From Candidatus Sulfopaludibacter sp. SbA3 (GTDB lineage: Bacteria > Acidobacteriota > Terriglobia > Bryobacterales > Bryobacteraceae), in contig OKRF01000514.1 of assembly GCA_900290315.1 (NCBI GenBank), forward strand, positions 3,977 to 10,653: a stretch of 6,677 nt of DNA, written 5' to 3'. Within the stretch, counting starts at the first letter, position 1. Each line of letters begins with the position of its first letter. Both the position numbers and the translations under genes were made by a program. A model generated the notes under the pieces. It searched no databases. It worked only from the letters and a program-made list of their open reading frames with translations, and was not told the origin of the DNA. Of this stretch, positions 5,785 through 6,677 are shown piece by piece.

Positions 5785-6677
5785 TCAGCCGCGCCGACGG
5801 CGGCGCAGAAGGGCCAATCCCAGGATGCCACCACCGATCAGATACGTTGCCGGCTCTGGGGTTCGATCGACCAGCAGAACTTCCTCGCCATTCACTCCCG
5901 GCGTGAATTGGATCGGCCGCACCCGGATACCCCACCCGTCAAAACTGCCGATCTGCCAAGCGCCGTTACTCAGGCTGGTGACGGTATAGCAGGCGTTTGA
6001 CGCGTCGCACACCTCGCTGAACATGCCCGAAACTCCGGCGGGCCCGGTCTCGAAGATGGGGAACAGGTACGGCTCCGGAGAGAGACCGGCCTGCGGATAA
6101 GAGTTCGTCAACGTCAAGCTGGTCAGGTCCAGGAACCCACCCAGTATGAGGCTGGTTTGCACATACACTTCGTGGGGATTGACGATCTCGTTCCCAATAC
6201 CTGAGGGCGTCCCGGATGGCGGGGGAGCGACGCTGAGGGTGCCGCCGGCCAGCGTCAGGCTGTCCAGTGGCGTGTTAGCGAGGTTGGTGCCTCCAGCGAT
6301 CTCGGACTCATCGAGGGCCACAGCGTCATACAGGCTATTGGCCACGATCTGGCCACCGCCATCCACCACGGTCCCGGCGGAAAGAGTAGCGGTTCCCACG
6401 GTGAACAGGTCGTCCAGGTTCAGGGTGCCGCCATTCAAGGTGTACACGCCCAGGGGATCCACCGGCCCGGCGATGGTCAAGGTGCCGCCTGTCTGGGACA
6501 AGCTCTGGCCGTTGAAGGTGGCGTCGCCGATTACGAGGTTGCCGCCTGTCTGCGAATAAGCGCCGGGAGTTCCTCCGGCGTTGGCGAAGGCGCCGCTCAG
6601 GGTCGTGGCGCCACCAGCGACAGTGACCAGGCTGCCGTTGCCGTCGGTGAGGTTGGAAAAGACGCTGGTCCCTCCGG
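5785..6677 (-). CDS. PEP-CTERM beta-helix-like surface protein, 5' end beyond window
   Basis: The last 296 residues of a large exported protein. The frame is open to the right edge, so the true start lies outside; the TTG at 6501 is not a credible start. The visible N-terminal part is Gly/Thr-rich with repeated rungs such as SQTGGNL, SQTGGTLTIA, TLNGGTLNL and TLAGGTLSV, spaced about 19-20 residues, typical of autotransporter-type parallel beta-helices. A less repetitive domain follows, with a CDASNAC cysteine pair and the segment GAWQIGSFDGWGIRVRP. The C-terminus is a complete PEP-CTERM signal: TPEPATYLIGGG (Pro-Glu-Pro at 273-275), a hydrophobic segment, then RRRRRG. Such tails are recognised by an exosortase at the inner membrane; none is encoded in this window. 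The role is probably cell-surface or matrix attachment. It reads toward the decarboxylase gene but is separated from it by a hairpin. Confidence 0.92.
   Translation of the reverse strand, partial: GGTSVFSNLTDGNGSLVTVAGGATTLSGAFANAGGTPGAYSQTGGNLVIGDATFNGQSLSQTGGTLTIAGPVDPLGVYTLNGGTLNLDDLFTVGTATLSAGTVVDGGGQIVANSLYDAVALDESEIAGGTNLANTPLDSLTLAGGTLSVAPPPSGTPSGIGNEIVNPHEVYVQTSLILGGFLDLTSLTLTNSYPQAGLSPEPYLFPIFETGPAGVSGMFSEVCDASNACYTVTSLSNGAWQIGSFDGWGIRVRPIQFTPGVNGEEVLLVDRTPEPATYLIGGGILGLALLRRRRRG
6484..6552 (-). repeat. 57-bp-spaced direct repeat encoding beta-helix rungs
   Basis: The 12-mer gccgcctgtctg occurs at 6484-6495 and 6541-6552, exactly 57 bases (19 codons) apart. Both encode the QTGG core of successive SQTGG rungs in the PEP-CTERM protein. 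The match is in DNA as well as protein, pointing to fairly recent internal duplication or gene conversion. Confidence 0.65.

Overview
The window is GC-rich, with seven protein genes, two of them cut by the window edges. The combination points to an Acidobacteriota genome, probably of the Bryobacterales/Solibacter type: a Tat-exported sulfatase, a Tat-exported TIM-barrel sugar isomerase, a DUF4159 protein, a PEP-CTERM surface protein, and intergenic DNA packed with short palindromic repeats. That assignment is inference from gene content and style. No rRNA or other marker gene is present.

Layout. Positions 1-2226 (minus strand) form a compact set of three co-directional genes, transcribed in the order DUF4159 protein, DUF423 membrane protein, sulfatase (running off the left edge). 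The gaps between them are only 10 and 16 bases, and good Shine-Dalgarno sites precede the second and third genes. A 71-base divergent promoter region (2227-2297) separates this set from a plus-strand gene for an exported xylose-isomerase-like TIM-barrel protein (2298-3143). A plus-strand gene of unknown function (about 3180-4013) follows, bounded by imperfect inverted repeats, with a third copy of the repeat lying over its apparent start. The convergent gap 4014-4309 is a mosaic of a repeat end, a two-hairpin REP-like element, a GC palindrome and a separate 9-bp-stem hairpin. A complete PLP-dependent decarboxylase-family gene (5701-4310, minus) comes next. Last is the 3' end of a large beta-helix-like surface protein with a PEP-CTERM sorting tail (minus, entering from the right edge and stopping at 5785).

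How the genes may work together. The sulfatase and the sugar isomerase-like protein both carry twin-arginine signals and flank one divergent control region. This fits extracytoplasmic processing of sulfated sugars, with the DUF4159 and DUF423 proteins as envelope partners of unknown role. That link is inferred from layout. The decarboxylase and the PEP-CTERM protein show no evident functional tie to the left half.

The item most worth following up is the 3144-4043 unit: an unknown gene enclosed by inverted repeats, beside a repeat cluster, with no recognisable transposase in the window. No CRISPR array, tRNA or rRNA was seen.
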